NCBI GenBank assembly: GCA_937127165.1
Contig: CAKZLR010000050.1
Location: forward strand, 1 to 18,306
Reading direction: 5' to 3'
Length of the DNA: 18,306 nucleotides
Origin: an uncultured Candidatus Peregrinibacteria bacterium
GTDB lineage: Bacteria > Patescibacteriota > JACMRA01
Numbering within the stretch: the stretch's first letter is position 1; each line of letters begins with the position of its first letter. The translations under genes and the position numbers were made by a program. The notes under the pieces were generated by a model. It was not told where the DNA came from, did no database searches, and saw only the letters and a program-made list of their open reading frames with translations. Shown in pieces: positions 1 to 7,034 of the stretch.

Positions 1-2
1 GT

Positions 3-299
3 ATTATCCATGGGTATCTTATTAATGGTAAACGTTATTATAAATCAAGCAATCATGTAACTCGCGGAGAAATGGCAGCATTTATCTATAGAGCATTTAC
101 TGTACAGAATAATATTTCTTGCCAAAACTTCCCTGATGTTGGTCCAAATAACCCATTTTACACAGAAATAACTTCCTTAAAGTGTGCTAGTATTATTCAG
201 GGATACCCCGGTGCTAATGGTGAACGTTATTATAAACCAAACAATCATGTAACTCGAGGTGAGATGTCGGTGTTTATTGATAATGCTAGAAATAAATAA
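3..299 (+). CDS. SLH (S-layer homology) domain protein, C-terminal end only
   Basis: This is the 3' end of a gene that begins before the window; the frame is open from base 3 and ends in TAA at 297-299. An internal ATG at 72 falls inside the first repeat and is not a credible start. Two SLH-like repeats are visible. The first is cut by the window edge and ends in NHVTRGEMAAFIYRAF. The second runs from FPDVGPNNPFYTEI through IIQGYPG to NHVTRGEMSVFI. Pattern elements F-x-D-V, PF--I--L, I-x-GY-x-G and TRGEM are diagnostic of the family. SLH domains usually come in threes and bind pyruvylated secondary cell-wall polymers, holding surface proteins or pili on the envelope. The protein ends only a few residues after the last repeat, so the SLH block is C-terminal and any functional domain lies upstream, outside the window. 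Confidence 0.85.
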   Translation: MIHGYLINGKRYYKSSNHVTRGEMAAFIYRAFTVQNNISCQNFPDVGPNNPFYTEITSLKCASIIQGYPGANGERYYKPNNHVTRGEMSVFIDNARNK

Positions 300-361
300 A
301 ACATTACATTTTTAAGAATTCTTGACATTATCACTTTTATACAAAATTCTTTACCCGTTTT

Positions 362-1006
362 ATGACTAATATGCATTTAAATTCATTTTTACAAGATCTT
401 TCCTGGAGATATGCTGTTAAACTTTTTGATTCAACAAAAAAACTTGAGTCTAACGAGTTAGATTTTGTTTTAGAGTCTTTTAGGTTAGCACCTACTAGTT
501 TTGGACTTCAACCCTACAAGCTTATTATCGTAAAAGACCAAGACAAAAAGCAGGAATTATTTGAAAAAGGAGGAAAACAGCCACAGTTTAAAGATTGTTC
601 TCATCTTCTAGTTTTTTGTGCTATTACTAATATTGATGCATCCTATGTCGATAGATACATAAACCACATTGTCAGTATAAGAAATGTCGATCCCTCGTCT
701 TTGGAAGGCTTTAAAAAGTCTATTATAGGTTTTGTAGAAAACAGTAGTCCAGAAAGAATTCTAGCTTGGACAAAAAATCAAGCTTATCTAGCTTTAGGTG
801 TTGTTTTATCTGCTTGTGCTGTTGCTAAGATAGACGCTTGTCCGATGGAAGGTTTTAATATAGACCAATTTTCTAAAATACTCAATTTAGATAGAAATCT
901 ACTACCAGTAGTTTTGTGTGCAATCGGCTTTAGAGATGAAAATGATGAATTTGCTAAAATGAAAAAAGTTCGTCTTAATGTTGAAGACTTGGTCCGAGTA
1001 GTCTAA
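362..1006 (+). CDS. NfsB-like NAD(P)H-dependent nitroreductase family flavoprotein
   Basis: The 214-residue product matches the usual length of the NfsB-type nitroreductase family: FMN-dependent cytosolic homodimers that transfer two electrons from NAD(P)H to nitro compounds, quinones or flavins. Visible family features are an N-terminal FMN-phosphate motif WRYAVKLFD (residues 15-23, where E. coli NfsB has KRHSTKAFD), the APTSFGLQPYKLIIV segment (NfsB: SPSSTNSQPWHFIV), a helical stretch ending AKIDACPMEGF (NfsB: GLDAVPIEGF), and a final strand VVLCAIGF. Arg16 and Lys20 of the FMN site are kept, while the usual His-Ser is Tyr-Ala. The start is ATG 362; ATG 371 is an alternative. There is no Shine-Dalgarno sequence. 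A TTGACA lies at 322-327 without a convincing -10. The physiological substrate cannot be told from sequence. Confidence 0.88.
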   Translation: MTNMHLNSFLQDLSWRYAVKLFDSTKKLESNELDFVLESFRLAPTSFGLQPYKLIIVKDQDKKQELFEKGGKQPQFKDCSHLLVFCAITNIDASYVDRYINHIVSIRNVDPSSLEGFKKSIIGFVENSSPERILAWTKNQAYLALGVVLSACAVAKIDACPMEGFNIDQFSKILNLDRNLLPVVLCAIGFRDENDEFAKMKKVRLNVEDLVRVV

Positions 1007-1024
1007 AAATAAATTTCAAGCCTC

Positions 1025-1064
1025 TTGACTAAAAAGGTTTTAAAAAACATTATTTTAATATAAT
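1025..1064 (+). promoter_or_regulatory. Candidate promoter for hisE-hisG
   Basis: TTGACT at 1025-1030 is followed after 17 bp by CATTAT at 1048-1053 (4 of 6 consensus bases). A perfect TATAAT at 1059-1064 lacks a well-placed -35 box. Either would start transcription 20-40 nt upstream of the hisE ATG. Nitroreductase ends 84 bp before hisE, so the his pair probably has its own promoter. Prediction by eye only. Confidence 0.4.
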
Positions 1065-1090
1065 ATTTTTTCTTAGATTAGTTTGTGTTT

Positions 1091-1429
1091 ATGAACTTTC
1101 CCAGGAAAAAGTTTCGCTTATTGAACTATGATTTGGAATTTTTAGTGAAATTAGAAGAAATAATTAAGGAAAGAGTTAATTCTCAATCAGAAGACTCATA
1201 TATTAGTTCGCTTAGTCAGCAAGGGTTACCTCGTGTTGCTCAAAAAGTTGGAGAAGAAGCCTTGGAAACTGTTATTGAAGCAATTAGGTTGGATAATGCT
1301 AGATTTTTGGAAGAAGCTGCTGATTTATTATTTCATTATTTAATTTTGCTTCATAAAAAAGGTTATAATTTAGCAGAAATATCCAAAGTGTTGTCTAATC
1401 GCCACCGGCTTTTAACTAAAACTAAATAG
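1091..1429 (+). CDS. hisE: Phosphoribosyl-ATP pyrophosphohydrolase
   Basis: HisE hydrolyses phosphoribosyl-ATP to phosphoribosyl-AMP and pyrophosphate, the second step of histidine synthesis, in the cytosol. The 112-residue product is a complete stand-alone HisE of the MazG-like all-alpha pyrophosphatase fold. The metal-binding signature KVGEEALETVIEA (Glu55, Glu56, Glu59) is followed by EEAADLLFH (Glu74, Glu75, Asp78) and a final LSNRHRLL; the N-terminal LEEIIKERV and the SYISSL segment also fit the family. ATG 1091 is preferred over the in-frame GTG at 1085, two codons upstream. There is no fused HisI domain, unlike the HisIE protein of enterobacteria. hisG begins 15 bp after the stop, so the two are almost certainly co-transcribed. 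Confidence 0.92.
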   Translation: MNFPRKKFRLLNYDLEFLVKLEEIIKERVNSQSEDSYISSLSQQGLPRVAQKVGEEALETVIEAIRLDNARFLEEAADLLFHYLILLHKKGYNLAEISKVLSNRHRLLTKTK

Positions 1430-1444
1430 TTTTTACAAATTGCT

Positions 1445-2308
1445 ATGTCAGCAAGAAAACTCCGACTCGGTATCCAAAAAAAAGGCAGGCTTAGTCAAGA
1501 TTCCTTGCAGTTAGTTCGAGATAGTGGTATAAGTTTTAGTAGCAGAGAAGGAACATTGTTCAGCGAGAGTACTAACTTTCCTATGGAAATAATCTTTTTA
1601 AGAGATGATGATATACCAGAGTATGTAGCTGATGGCACTTTGGATATTGGGATAGTTGGTCAAAATGAAATCGAGGAAAAAAATGAACAGATAGATATAG
1701 TAAAATATCTTGGCTTTGCTAAATGTCATTTATCTATAGCAGCTCCTACTGTATCTGATATTGTGTCAGTAGAATCTTTAGAAGGCAAAACAATTGCTAC
1801 TTCTTATCCAAATATTCTTCGCAGATTTTTACAAGCAAAAGGTGTAAAAGCTAACATCCAAAAAATTAGTGGCTCTGTAGAAATTGCGCCGGGTATTGGT
1901 TTAGCTGATGCTATTTGTGATATAGTTCAGACTGGGAGTACATTAATAATTAACGGTTTAAGAGAGGTTGAGACCGTTTTTTATTCTGAGGCAGTCTTGG
2001 TTGCCAATCCTGATATGGATTTTGAGACTAGAAAGCTTTTAGACGATTTTCTGTTTAGACTAGAGTCATATATGCGAGCAAGGTCTTTAAAGCATCTTAG
2101 TTTTAATATAGCTAACGATAAAGTTGAGGAAGCAATAAAAATTATTCCCGGGATTGATTTCCCTTCTGTATTACCAATACATTCTAAAGAAGAAAGTAAC
2201 ATTACTACAATAATTCCCGAAGACCAGATGTGGGAAATAATAAAACAAATTAAAGCAATTGGAGCAAAAAGCATTTACATCTTGCCGGTGGAAAAAATTA
2301 TATTTTGA
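1445..2308 (+). CDS. hisG: ATP phosphoribosyltransferase, long form
   Basis: HisG joins ATP and PRPP to give phosphoribosyl-ATP, the committed and feedback-controlled first step of histidine synthesis. At 287 residues it is the long, hexameric class. The N-terminal RLGIQKKGRLSQDSLQL and the LDIGIVGQNEI segments form the two periplasmic-binding-protein-like catalytic subdomains. The phosphoribosyltransferase signature EIAPGIGLADAICDIVQTG spans residues 146-164. The last ~75 residues form the ACT-like regulatory domain (PGIDFPSVLPI, then IKAIGAKSIYILPVEKI), closely matching the end of E. coli HisG. This domain binds histidine in long-form enzymes, so histidine feedback is expected and no HisZ partner is needed. 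It lies 15 bp downstream of hisE. No other his gene is in the window. Confidence 0.95.
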   Translation: MSARKLRLGIQKKGRLSQDSLQLVRDSGISFSSREGTLFSESTNFPMEIIFLRDDDIPEYVADGTLDIGIVGQNEIEEKNEQIDIVKYLGFAKCHLSIAAPTVSDIVSVESLEGKTIATSYPNILRRFLQAKGVKANIQKISGSVEIAPGIGLADAICDIVQTGSTLIINGLREVETVFYSEAVLVANPDMDFETRKLLDDFLFRLESYMRARSLKHLSFNIANDKVEEAIKIIPGIDFPSVLPIHSKEESNITTIIPEDQMWEIIKQIKAIGAKSIYILPVEKIIF

Positions 2309-2318
2309 TATAATCTTG

Positions 2319-2407
2319 TTATTATTCTCCTTTCTTTTGTTTTTTTAGATCAAAACCGTAGAAAGTAAAAAGCTACAAGAAATATTTTACATACAGGAGA
2401 ATCATAA
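2319..2407. other. Long-range inverted repeat between convergent hisG and GH57-like genes
   Basis: TTATTATTCTCCT (2319-2331) and AGGAGAATCATAA (2395-2407) are inverted copies with one mismatch in 13 bp. A smaller GTAG/CTAC pair lies inside the intervening ~63 bases. The element occupies most of the 162-bp gap between two converging genes, so it may shape the 3' ends of both transcripts. Neither side has a clean U-tract directly after the stem, so it is not a classical intrinsic terminator. Confidence 0.4.
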
Positions 2408-2470
2408 TTCTTATTATATTATATTTGTATTTATAATTTATATATTATATATGAAATTAAGAAATATAAC

Positions 2471-3538
2471 TTAGTTTTTTGGCTGTATTAAAATTTCCAG
2501 TTTGGTCACAAAAGTCTGCATTGTAGCAAAAGCCTCATATGGAGAACTAAAATTGAGGTTGGGATTTTCAGAGTAGTTGTTTTTTTGTAAATAAAACAAG
2601 AATTCTCGATTTTGTATCTTGGAAAATGTTTTGTATATATCTACTAAATAATTATTTTCTGGTTGATAGTTCATTCGGCTTAAAATCAAGAAGGATATAT
2701 ATTCCCACATCCTTAAAACAGATTTTTCTAAGTCGTTGTAAAGAGCTAAAGAAGGATTTTCGTTAATTCTTAGATTTTGTTTTATGTTTTTGCCCATAGT
2801 AGCTTTTTTCAATTTAGAGATACTAGACGCTAGACCAATTTCCATTGACATCTTTTTTACTTGTTCACCTAAAGCTGATAAGAACAAAAGAGAATTAGGT
2901 TCAAAGAATAAATTATCTGGCAAAGTTATAAAATTACATATGACATCGTTGTTTTCATTTATCCAACTCACTACTTCTCCGTTAAATCTTCTAAATTCAG
3001 ATAAATACAGTTTAAACGGTAAAAGTTTACTACCTTTTTGTCTTACGAGAAAAGTCCGAATACCCGTATCAAAAACAACTCTTTCAATTTCTAAGGATCG
3101 ATAAATTTGATACACAAATGCAGATTTGATTTTTATTCCTAAATATTTGTTAATAGTTTTAATGGATGACTTTAAACTTTTGGCCCACCATTCCATGTTA
3201 TAGAAAGCACTTAAGTCTTCCCCATTGTAACAGGCAGGCACTATTTCTACTAATTCTGCATCAATTAGTTTTTGAATGATTTTAAGGTTTGCTGCATAAT
3301 GTTCGTAACTATGATCTAAGAAGTCCGCAGTGATCACTAAATTGATCGGAATTTTATTTTGCAGTATAAAATCTAATAAGGGATAGTAAATTTCCTTAGA
3401 ACATTTTTTAAAAAATTTAATGCTTTTGTCTACACTCAAAATAGGCTCATCTGGATTTTCTAAGTGAGTTAAAATTGATTTTGGATTGTACCAAGGTAAA
3501 GTATTTAAATAAATTGTTGGTTTTATGACTTTTTTCAT
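2471..3538 (-). CDS. GH57 alpha-amylase-like protein, apparently lacking catalytic residues
   Basis: The 355-residue cytosolic product (no signal peptide) resembles GH57 alpha-amylases in layout. The early CSKEIYYPLLDFIL and INLVITADFL match the family's 'CY-P----L' and 'SISG--LE' segments. AELVEIVPACYNGEDLSAFY matches the conserved 'G-VE----YYHSL' region. Near the end, LALYNDLEKSVL, IQNREFLFYL and SPYEAFATM (from residue 332) match the family's conserved helical region including SPYEAY. However, the N-terminal HQP motif reads NTLPW, the 'FRNTELIY' nucleophile region reads FVYQIY (about 141-146) with no Glu, and the 'FMDYETFG' acid region reads NFITLPDNLF (about 202-211) without the Asp. Degenerate GH57 homologues are known in the family. 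The start overlaps the end of the upstream glycosyltransferase by 4 bp (ATGA), so the two are translationally coupled; a non-catalytic or binding role alongside that enzyme is inferred. Confidence 0.65.
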   Translation of the reverse strand: MKKVIKPTIYLNTLPWYNPKSILTHLENPDEPILSVDKSIKFFKKCSKEIYYPLLDFILQNKIPINLVITADFLDHSYEHYAANLKIIQKLIDAELVEIVPACYNGEDLSAFYNMEWWAKSLKSSIKTINKYLGIKIKSAFVYQIYRSLEIERVVFDTGIRTFLVRQKGSKLLPFKLYLSEFRRFNGEVVSWINENNDVICNFITLPDNLFFEPNSLLFLSALGEQVKKMSMEIGLASSISKLKKATMGKNIKQNLRINENPSLALYNDLEKSVLRMWEYISFLILSRMNYQPENNYLVDIYKTFSKIQNREFLFYLQKNNYSENPNLNFSSPYEAFATMQTFVTKLEILIQPKN

Positions 3539-4842
3539 AATTTTGTCTTTTTAAGAGTCTTTGCGATTTGAATAACTTTGGCAACTTGCTCTTTCCAAGA
3601 GTGATTTTGAAGGTCTGTTTTTTGTTTTTCTAGAAGTTTTTTTAATTCAGAAGGGTTGTGTAAAAAGAAGAGAATTAGATTGGTAAAAGATTGAGTATCG
3701 TGATACTGAAAAGTTGGTGTAGATTTAACCAAATCCACGAAACCGCAATTTGTGGAAGCAATTACTGGAACTCCAGATTTGATTGATTCTAGGGCGGTTA
3801 AACCAAAAGGTTCGCTAGGGCTAGGCATAACAAACAAATCAGAGGTATTATACAAAACTTTCTTTTGCTGGCTATCCGCCCAACCCAAAAAATGGACATT
3901 TTTTTCTAAATGTTTATGGGCTACATGTTCCACTATATCTGGTAAAATTTCACCGTCTCCAACGATTAAAAAGTGAATGGAAGGATCAATTTCCGCAACT
4001 TTTTGAGCAGTATCAATCAGAAAATGCAACCCTTTTTGGTTGGCTAACCTTCCTAAAAATAGGACATACTTGTTATTTCCTGGAAGTTTATAGCTATGAT
4101 TTACTGGTTTAAAGTTGGTATCATTGAACACAACGGTAATTTTGTTTGGGTTAACTTTTAGTATTTTTTCCAAAACTTTTCTGGTTATACTCGAAACGGC
4201 AATAATATGATCAGCTTGACCAAAGTATTTTGATTCAAACGATTCTATATCTAATTCAGTCTGAGATTTAACTTTTCTATCTAGACTTCTTTCGTATTCT
4301 GTAGAATTTATATAAAAAACAAAGGGTGTTGGGTTTTTTAGGTTTTTAAGAAGTTTAAAAGTGGGAATTGTCACCCAGTCCATTCCTAAAATACAGTCAA
4401 AATAATTCTCTTTTTGATTTTTTTTCAACCATTCCTGAACGGCAAAAGCAAAAGCTTTGGCTATCTTAGGAGTATTATTGGAATAGATTACACTGGTTGG
4501 AGTAGAGGTTTTTTTAGGATGAAAAATACTTTTCCAAAGGAGCCTCTGTTCATATCTTTTTCTATTTTTTTCAAAGACATCCCTATCAAAACCTAAATCA
4601 TCTATAATTAACTCTTTCTTGAGATATTTGTTTACTATTTTTTGTAAACTAATCGCCTCTTTAATGTTATGATTTTCTGATAAATATGGTAAAAGTAAGG
4701 TTACTTCAGCTTTTTGATTTTTTAACTCATCTAATAAATCTTTTACCAAAACACCCAAACCACCCACGAAAACAGGATAGCATTCCCAAGTTAGAATTAA
4801 AATTTTTAGGCTTAAGTTAGTTTGTTTTTGACTATCAGTCAA
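3535..4842 (-). CDS. Glycogen/starch synthase-like GT-B glycosyltransferase (GT4/GT5 type)
   Basis: The 435-residue product is a retaining two-Rossmann-domain (GT-B) glycosyltransferase that probably extends an alpha-glucan from a nucleotide-glucose in the cytosol. The N-terminus ILTWECYPVFVGGLGVLVKD contains the Gly-Gly-Leu loop (27-29) of starch synthases, with Val in place of the classical Lys (KxGGL). The C-terminal domain has FLGRLANQKGLHFLI (the Arg/Lys donor-phosphate site) and PSEPFGLTALE, an E-x7-E motif with Glu344 and Glu352. Start: no ATG exists in the first third of the frame, and the only plausible start is TTG at 4842. A TATAGT box on the minus strand (4854-4849) places the predicted transcription start at about that codon, suggesting a leaderless mRNA. 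Its stop overlaps the GH57-like gene. ADP- versus UDP-glucose use, or a role as another GT4 enzyme, cannot be settled by eye. Confidence 0.82.
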   Translation of the reverse strand: MTDSQKQTNLSLKILILTWECYPVFVGGLGVLVKDLLDELKNQKAEVTLLLPYLSENHNIKEAISLQKIVNKYLKKELIIDDLGFDRDVFEKNRKRYEQRLLWKSIFHPKKTSTPTSVIYSNNTPKIAKAFAFAVQEWLKKNQKENYFDCILGMDWVTIPTFKLLKNLKNPTPFVFYINSTEYERSLDRKVKSQTELDIESFESKYFGQADHIIAVSSITRKVLEKILKVNPNKITVVFNDTNFKPVNHSYKLPGNNKYVLFLGRLANQKGLHFLIDTAQKVAEIDPSIHFLIVGDGEILPDIVEHVAHKHLEKNVHFLGWADSQQKKVLYNTSDLFVMPSPSEPFGLTALESIKSGVPVIASTNCGFVDLVKSTPTFQYHDTQSFTNLILFFLHNPSELKKLLEKQKTDLQNHSWKEQVAKVIQIAKTLKKTKL

Positions 4843-4856
4843 AGCTATACTATAAT
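4828..4856 (+). promoter_or_regulatory. Promoter of the alpha-glucan phosphorylase gene
   Basis: TTGACT (4828-4833), a 17-bp spacer and TATAAT (4851-4856) form a near-consensus sigma-70-type promoter. The predicted start at about 4863 gives a ~50-nt leader without a Shine-Dalgarno sequence before ATG 4914. The -35 box lies inside the first codons of the divergent glycosyltransferase gene, and the -10 box overlaps that gene's own -10, so occupancy in one direction should affect the other. Confidence 0.65.
4849..4854 (-). promoter_or_regulatory. Candidate -10 box for the glycogen synthase-like operon (leaderless)
   Basis: TATAGT read on the minus strand ends 7 nt before the TTG start at 4842, the distance expected for transcription starting at the initiation codon. 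No good -35 box is visible 16-19 bp upstream. Four of its bases (4851-4854) are shared with the + strand TATAAT. Confidence 0.4.
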
Positions 4857-4913
4857 GTATGATTATGTAACTGCTGATCGCTACTAAAAAAAATTTTTTT
4901 TGTCAATTTTAGT

Positions 4914-6722
4914 ATGTCTAGTGTGTCTGTTGCTTTTTTTTCTTTTGAAATAGGTCTTGATTCTAAAATTCCTAATTATGCTGGTGGTTTAGGAGTTCTT
5001 GCTGGTGACATGCTTAAATCCTCGGCTGATTTAAATTTAAATGTAGTAGGTATCAGTCTTCTGTATTCCAAGGGTGTATTTCAGCAAAAGTTAGATAGTA
5101 ATGGTATCCAAACAGAGTTTTATCTAGACTGGAAACCTGCTGATTTTATGGCGCAAAGAGATGAGTTTGTTGAAATTAAACTGGACAACAGGGTAGTTAA
5201 AATTAAAATTTGGGAGTATAAACTAAAGCGAACGGATGGGGAAGGAAACCCTATTTATTTTTTAGACACCAATTGTCCAGAGAATCAACCAGAAGATAGA
5301 GAAATTTGTAGTGAACTATATCCAGCAAATGAAGAAATTTGGTTAAAACAACAAATTGTTTTGGGAATTGGCGGAGTAAAGGCTTTGCAGACACTTGGTT
5401 ATACTTATTTTGATAATTATCATCTTAACGAAAGTCATGATATGTTTGTTTTATTTGAATTAAAGAAACAACTTAGAAGCTGGCAAAGAGTTAAACAAAA
5501 AGTGGTTGTCACAATTCACACACCTCTTCCAGCCGCTCACAAAATCCTCAAAATTCAGAAAATAAAGAGAATACTTGATTCAGCTTATTTTGAAATTTTT
5601 GAAGATAAATTTTTTGACAAGGATGAATTTAACCAAACTCAGTTTGTCATTCATTTTAGTAAATATGCTAATGGAGTGGCTCTTAAACACGGTATAACTA
5701 CTCAACAAACTTATCCAAATTATCAAATAAATTCTATTACCAACGGTGTTCATCCCCAAACTTGGATTAGCTCACACTTACAAAAATTGTTCGATACCTA
5801 TCTCCAAAATTGGAGAACTAATCCGGCAATGTTTCGCTTTATTTACAAAATTCCGAATGAAAAATTACTCGAAGCTCATAAGCTTGCTAAGCAAGATTTA
5901 ATCAAAATGATTAAAGAGCAGACTGGAGAAGTTTTGGAGGAAAAAGTTTTTACAATTTGTTTCGCTAGACGAAAAGTAGCCTATAAAAGACCATTGTTTT
6001 TGTTTTCCGATATAGATAGACTTAATAAAATAGCCAATCAAAATGGTGGTTTACAAATTGTTTTTACTGGTAAAGCTTGGCCTACTGATATTCAAGGTAA
6101 GCAACTCTTAGAAAGACTGTTTGACCTAAAAAACAAACTATCTAAGGCAATAAAGATAGTATTTATACCAAACTACAATATGAATATAGCTTACAAATTA
6201 GTTTCTGGGGCAGATTTATGGCTAAACAGTCCTATGATTCCTTGGGAAGCTTCGGGTACAAGTGGAATGAAAGCTAGTTTGAACGGCGTTCCTAATTTTT
6301 CAGTACTTGATGGTTGGTGGATCGAGGGCTGGATTGAGGGAGTGACTGGTTGGGCTATTGGAGACGGAAGCGGGGATGAACACAGTGAGATTGAGGATTT
6401 GTATAATAAGCTGGAAAAAGTTATTTTACCAACCTACCAAGATGAGTCTAAATGGAGTCAGCTAATGTCTAACTGTATTGGTATTAATGGCAGTTATTTT
6501 AATACTCACAGAGTAATGTCAGACTATCTTGCCCAAGCCTACAGTAAACTGCTTAAACAAGAAAATGTGGACACTTTAACTCGTCACTTTAGTATACATA
6601 ACCCTGTTATTAAAATGAAGAAATTTAGTAAAAAGACGAGAGACTATCTTTCAAAGGTTTTTTCTGCCATGTGCACTACTATGTACAGAATATCAGAGAA
6701 TAAAACTGTCTCAAAAATCTGA
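4914..6722 (+). CDS. Alpha-glucan (glycogen/maltodextrin) phosphorylase, GT35, short form
   Basis: This PLP-dependent enzyme cleaves alpha-1,4-glucan ends with phosphate, releasing glucose-1-phosphate in the cytosol. The 602-residue product keeps the core landmarks: PNYAGGLGVLAGDMLKSSAD near the N-terminus, HLNESH at 170-175 (family HLNEGH), SITNGVHPQTW, CFARRKVAYKRP (phosphate-site Arg/Lys), GKAWPTDIQGK, and EASGTSGMKASLNG with the expected PLP lysine at 453, then SVLDGWWIEGW. It resembles the compact bacterial/archaeal group lacking the regulatory N-terminal extension of animal and E. coli enzymes, and is short even for that group. Both this protein and the divergent glycosyltransferase carry a GGLGVL loop, as expected for related GT-B folds. 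Divergent position opposite the synthase-like gene supports joint control of glucan turnover. Confidence 0.92.
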   Translation: MSSVSVAFFSFEIGLDSKIPNYAGGLGVLAGDMLKSSADLNLNVVGISLLYSKGVFQQKLDSNGIQTEFYLDWKPADFMAQRDEFVEIKLDNRVVKIKIWEYKLKRTDGEGNPIYFLDTNCPENQPEDREICSELYPANEEIWLKQQIVLGIGGVKALQTLGYTYFDNYHLNESHDMFVLFELKKQLRSWQRVKQKVVVTIHTPLPAAHKILKIQKIKRILDSAYFEIFEDKFFDKDEFNQTQFVIHFSKYANGVALKHGITTQQTYPNYQINSITNGVHPQTWISSHLQKLFDTYLQNWRTNPAMFRFIYKIPNEKLLEAHKLAKQDLIKMIKEQTGEVLEEKVFTICFARRKVAYKRPLFLFSDIDRLNKIANQNGGLQIVFTGKAWPTDIQGKQLLERLFDLKNKLSKAIKIVFIPNYNMNIAYKLVSGADLWLNSPMIPWEASGTSGMKASLNGVPNFSVLDGWWIEGWIEGVTGWAIGDGSGDEHSEIEDLYNKLEKVILPTYQDESKWSQLMSNCIGINGSYFNTHRVMSDYLAQAYSKLLKQENVDTLTRHFSIHNPVIKMKKFSKKTRDYLSKVFSAMCTTMYRISENKTVSKI

Positions 6723-6746
6723 ATACAAGTTTGAATTTTTTTCTCC

Positions 6747-6776
6747 AAAAACATCTTATAAAAAAACATCTTATAA
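6747..6776. repeat. 15-bp perfect tandem duplication
   Basis: AAAAACATCTTATAA occurs twice head to tail (6747-6761, 6762-6776) just after the phosphorylase gene. Confidence 0.9.
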
Positions 6777-6811
6777 ATTTTTATATAAATTTTTTAATCT
6801 TGTTTTAAAGA

Positions 6812-6843
6812 TAGAAGATTAGGTATTTAGAAGATTAAGTATT
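6812..6843. repeat. 16-bp tandem duplication, one mismatch
   Basis: TAGAAGATTAGGTATT (6812-6827) is followed at once by TAGAAGATTAAGTATT (6828-6843). The single G/A difference suggests the duplication is not brand new. Confidence 0.88.
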
Positions 6844-6905
6844 TAAATTCATGTTCAACCATAGTTTTACCCTCGTAAACGTTATATAAAATTAATTTTT
6901 TATTA

Positions 6906-6928
6906 TAGACATAAATAGACATTAATAG
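6906..6928. repeat. 10-bp tandem duplication
   Basis: TAGACATAAA (6906-6915) is followed by TAGACATTAA (6916-6925) and a partial TAG. Confidence 0.75.
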
Positions 6929-7034
6929 TCTTTAAACCCTAAAGATATCAACTTTTATTTTACTACTTAAAAAACATTTTACCCTAAAAGCTAACTTTAT
7001 TCTGTTTAGATAGAAAATAAGAATTATTAGAAAT

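Larger units (their letters stand above)
6723..7034. other. 312-bp gap between convergent genes, with tandem duplications
   Basis: This separates the phosphorylase (+) from the VirB4-like gene (-). No open frame or convincing terminator hairpin is visible. It holds three separate two-copy tandem duplications, listed as repeats, in very AT-rich sequence. Confidence 0.6.

Noticed and set aside
2340..2357. 18-base sequence TTTTTTT-A-GATCAAAACC shared, with one mismatch, with 11624-11641
   Set aside because: Seven of the bases are a T run, and the rest is too short in AT-rich DNA to argue for a mobile or repeated element from two copies alone.
4842..4842. An internal ATG start for the glycogen synthase-like gene
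   Set aside because: The first in-frame ATG lies deep in the protein, after the conserved GGLG loop, so TTG 4842 is kept.
3535..6722. Alternative genetic code (UGA as glycine)
   Set aside because: Both the glycosyltransferase and the phosphorylase end normally at TGA at the expected C-termini, and no conserved glycine falls on an in-frame TGA.
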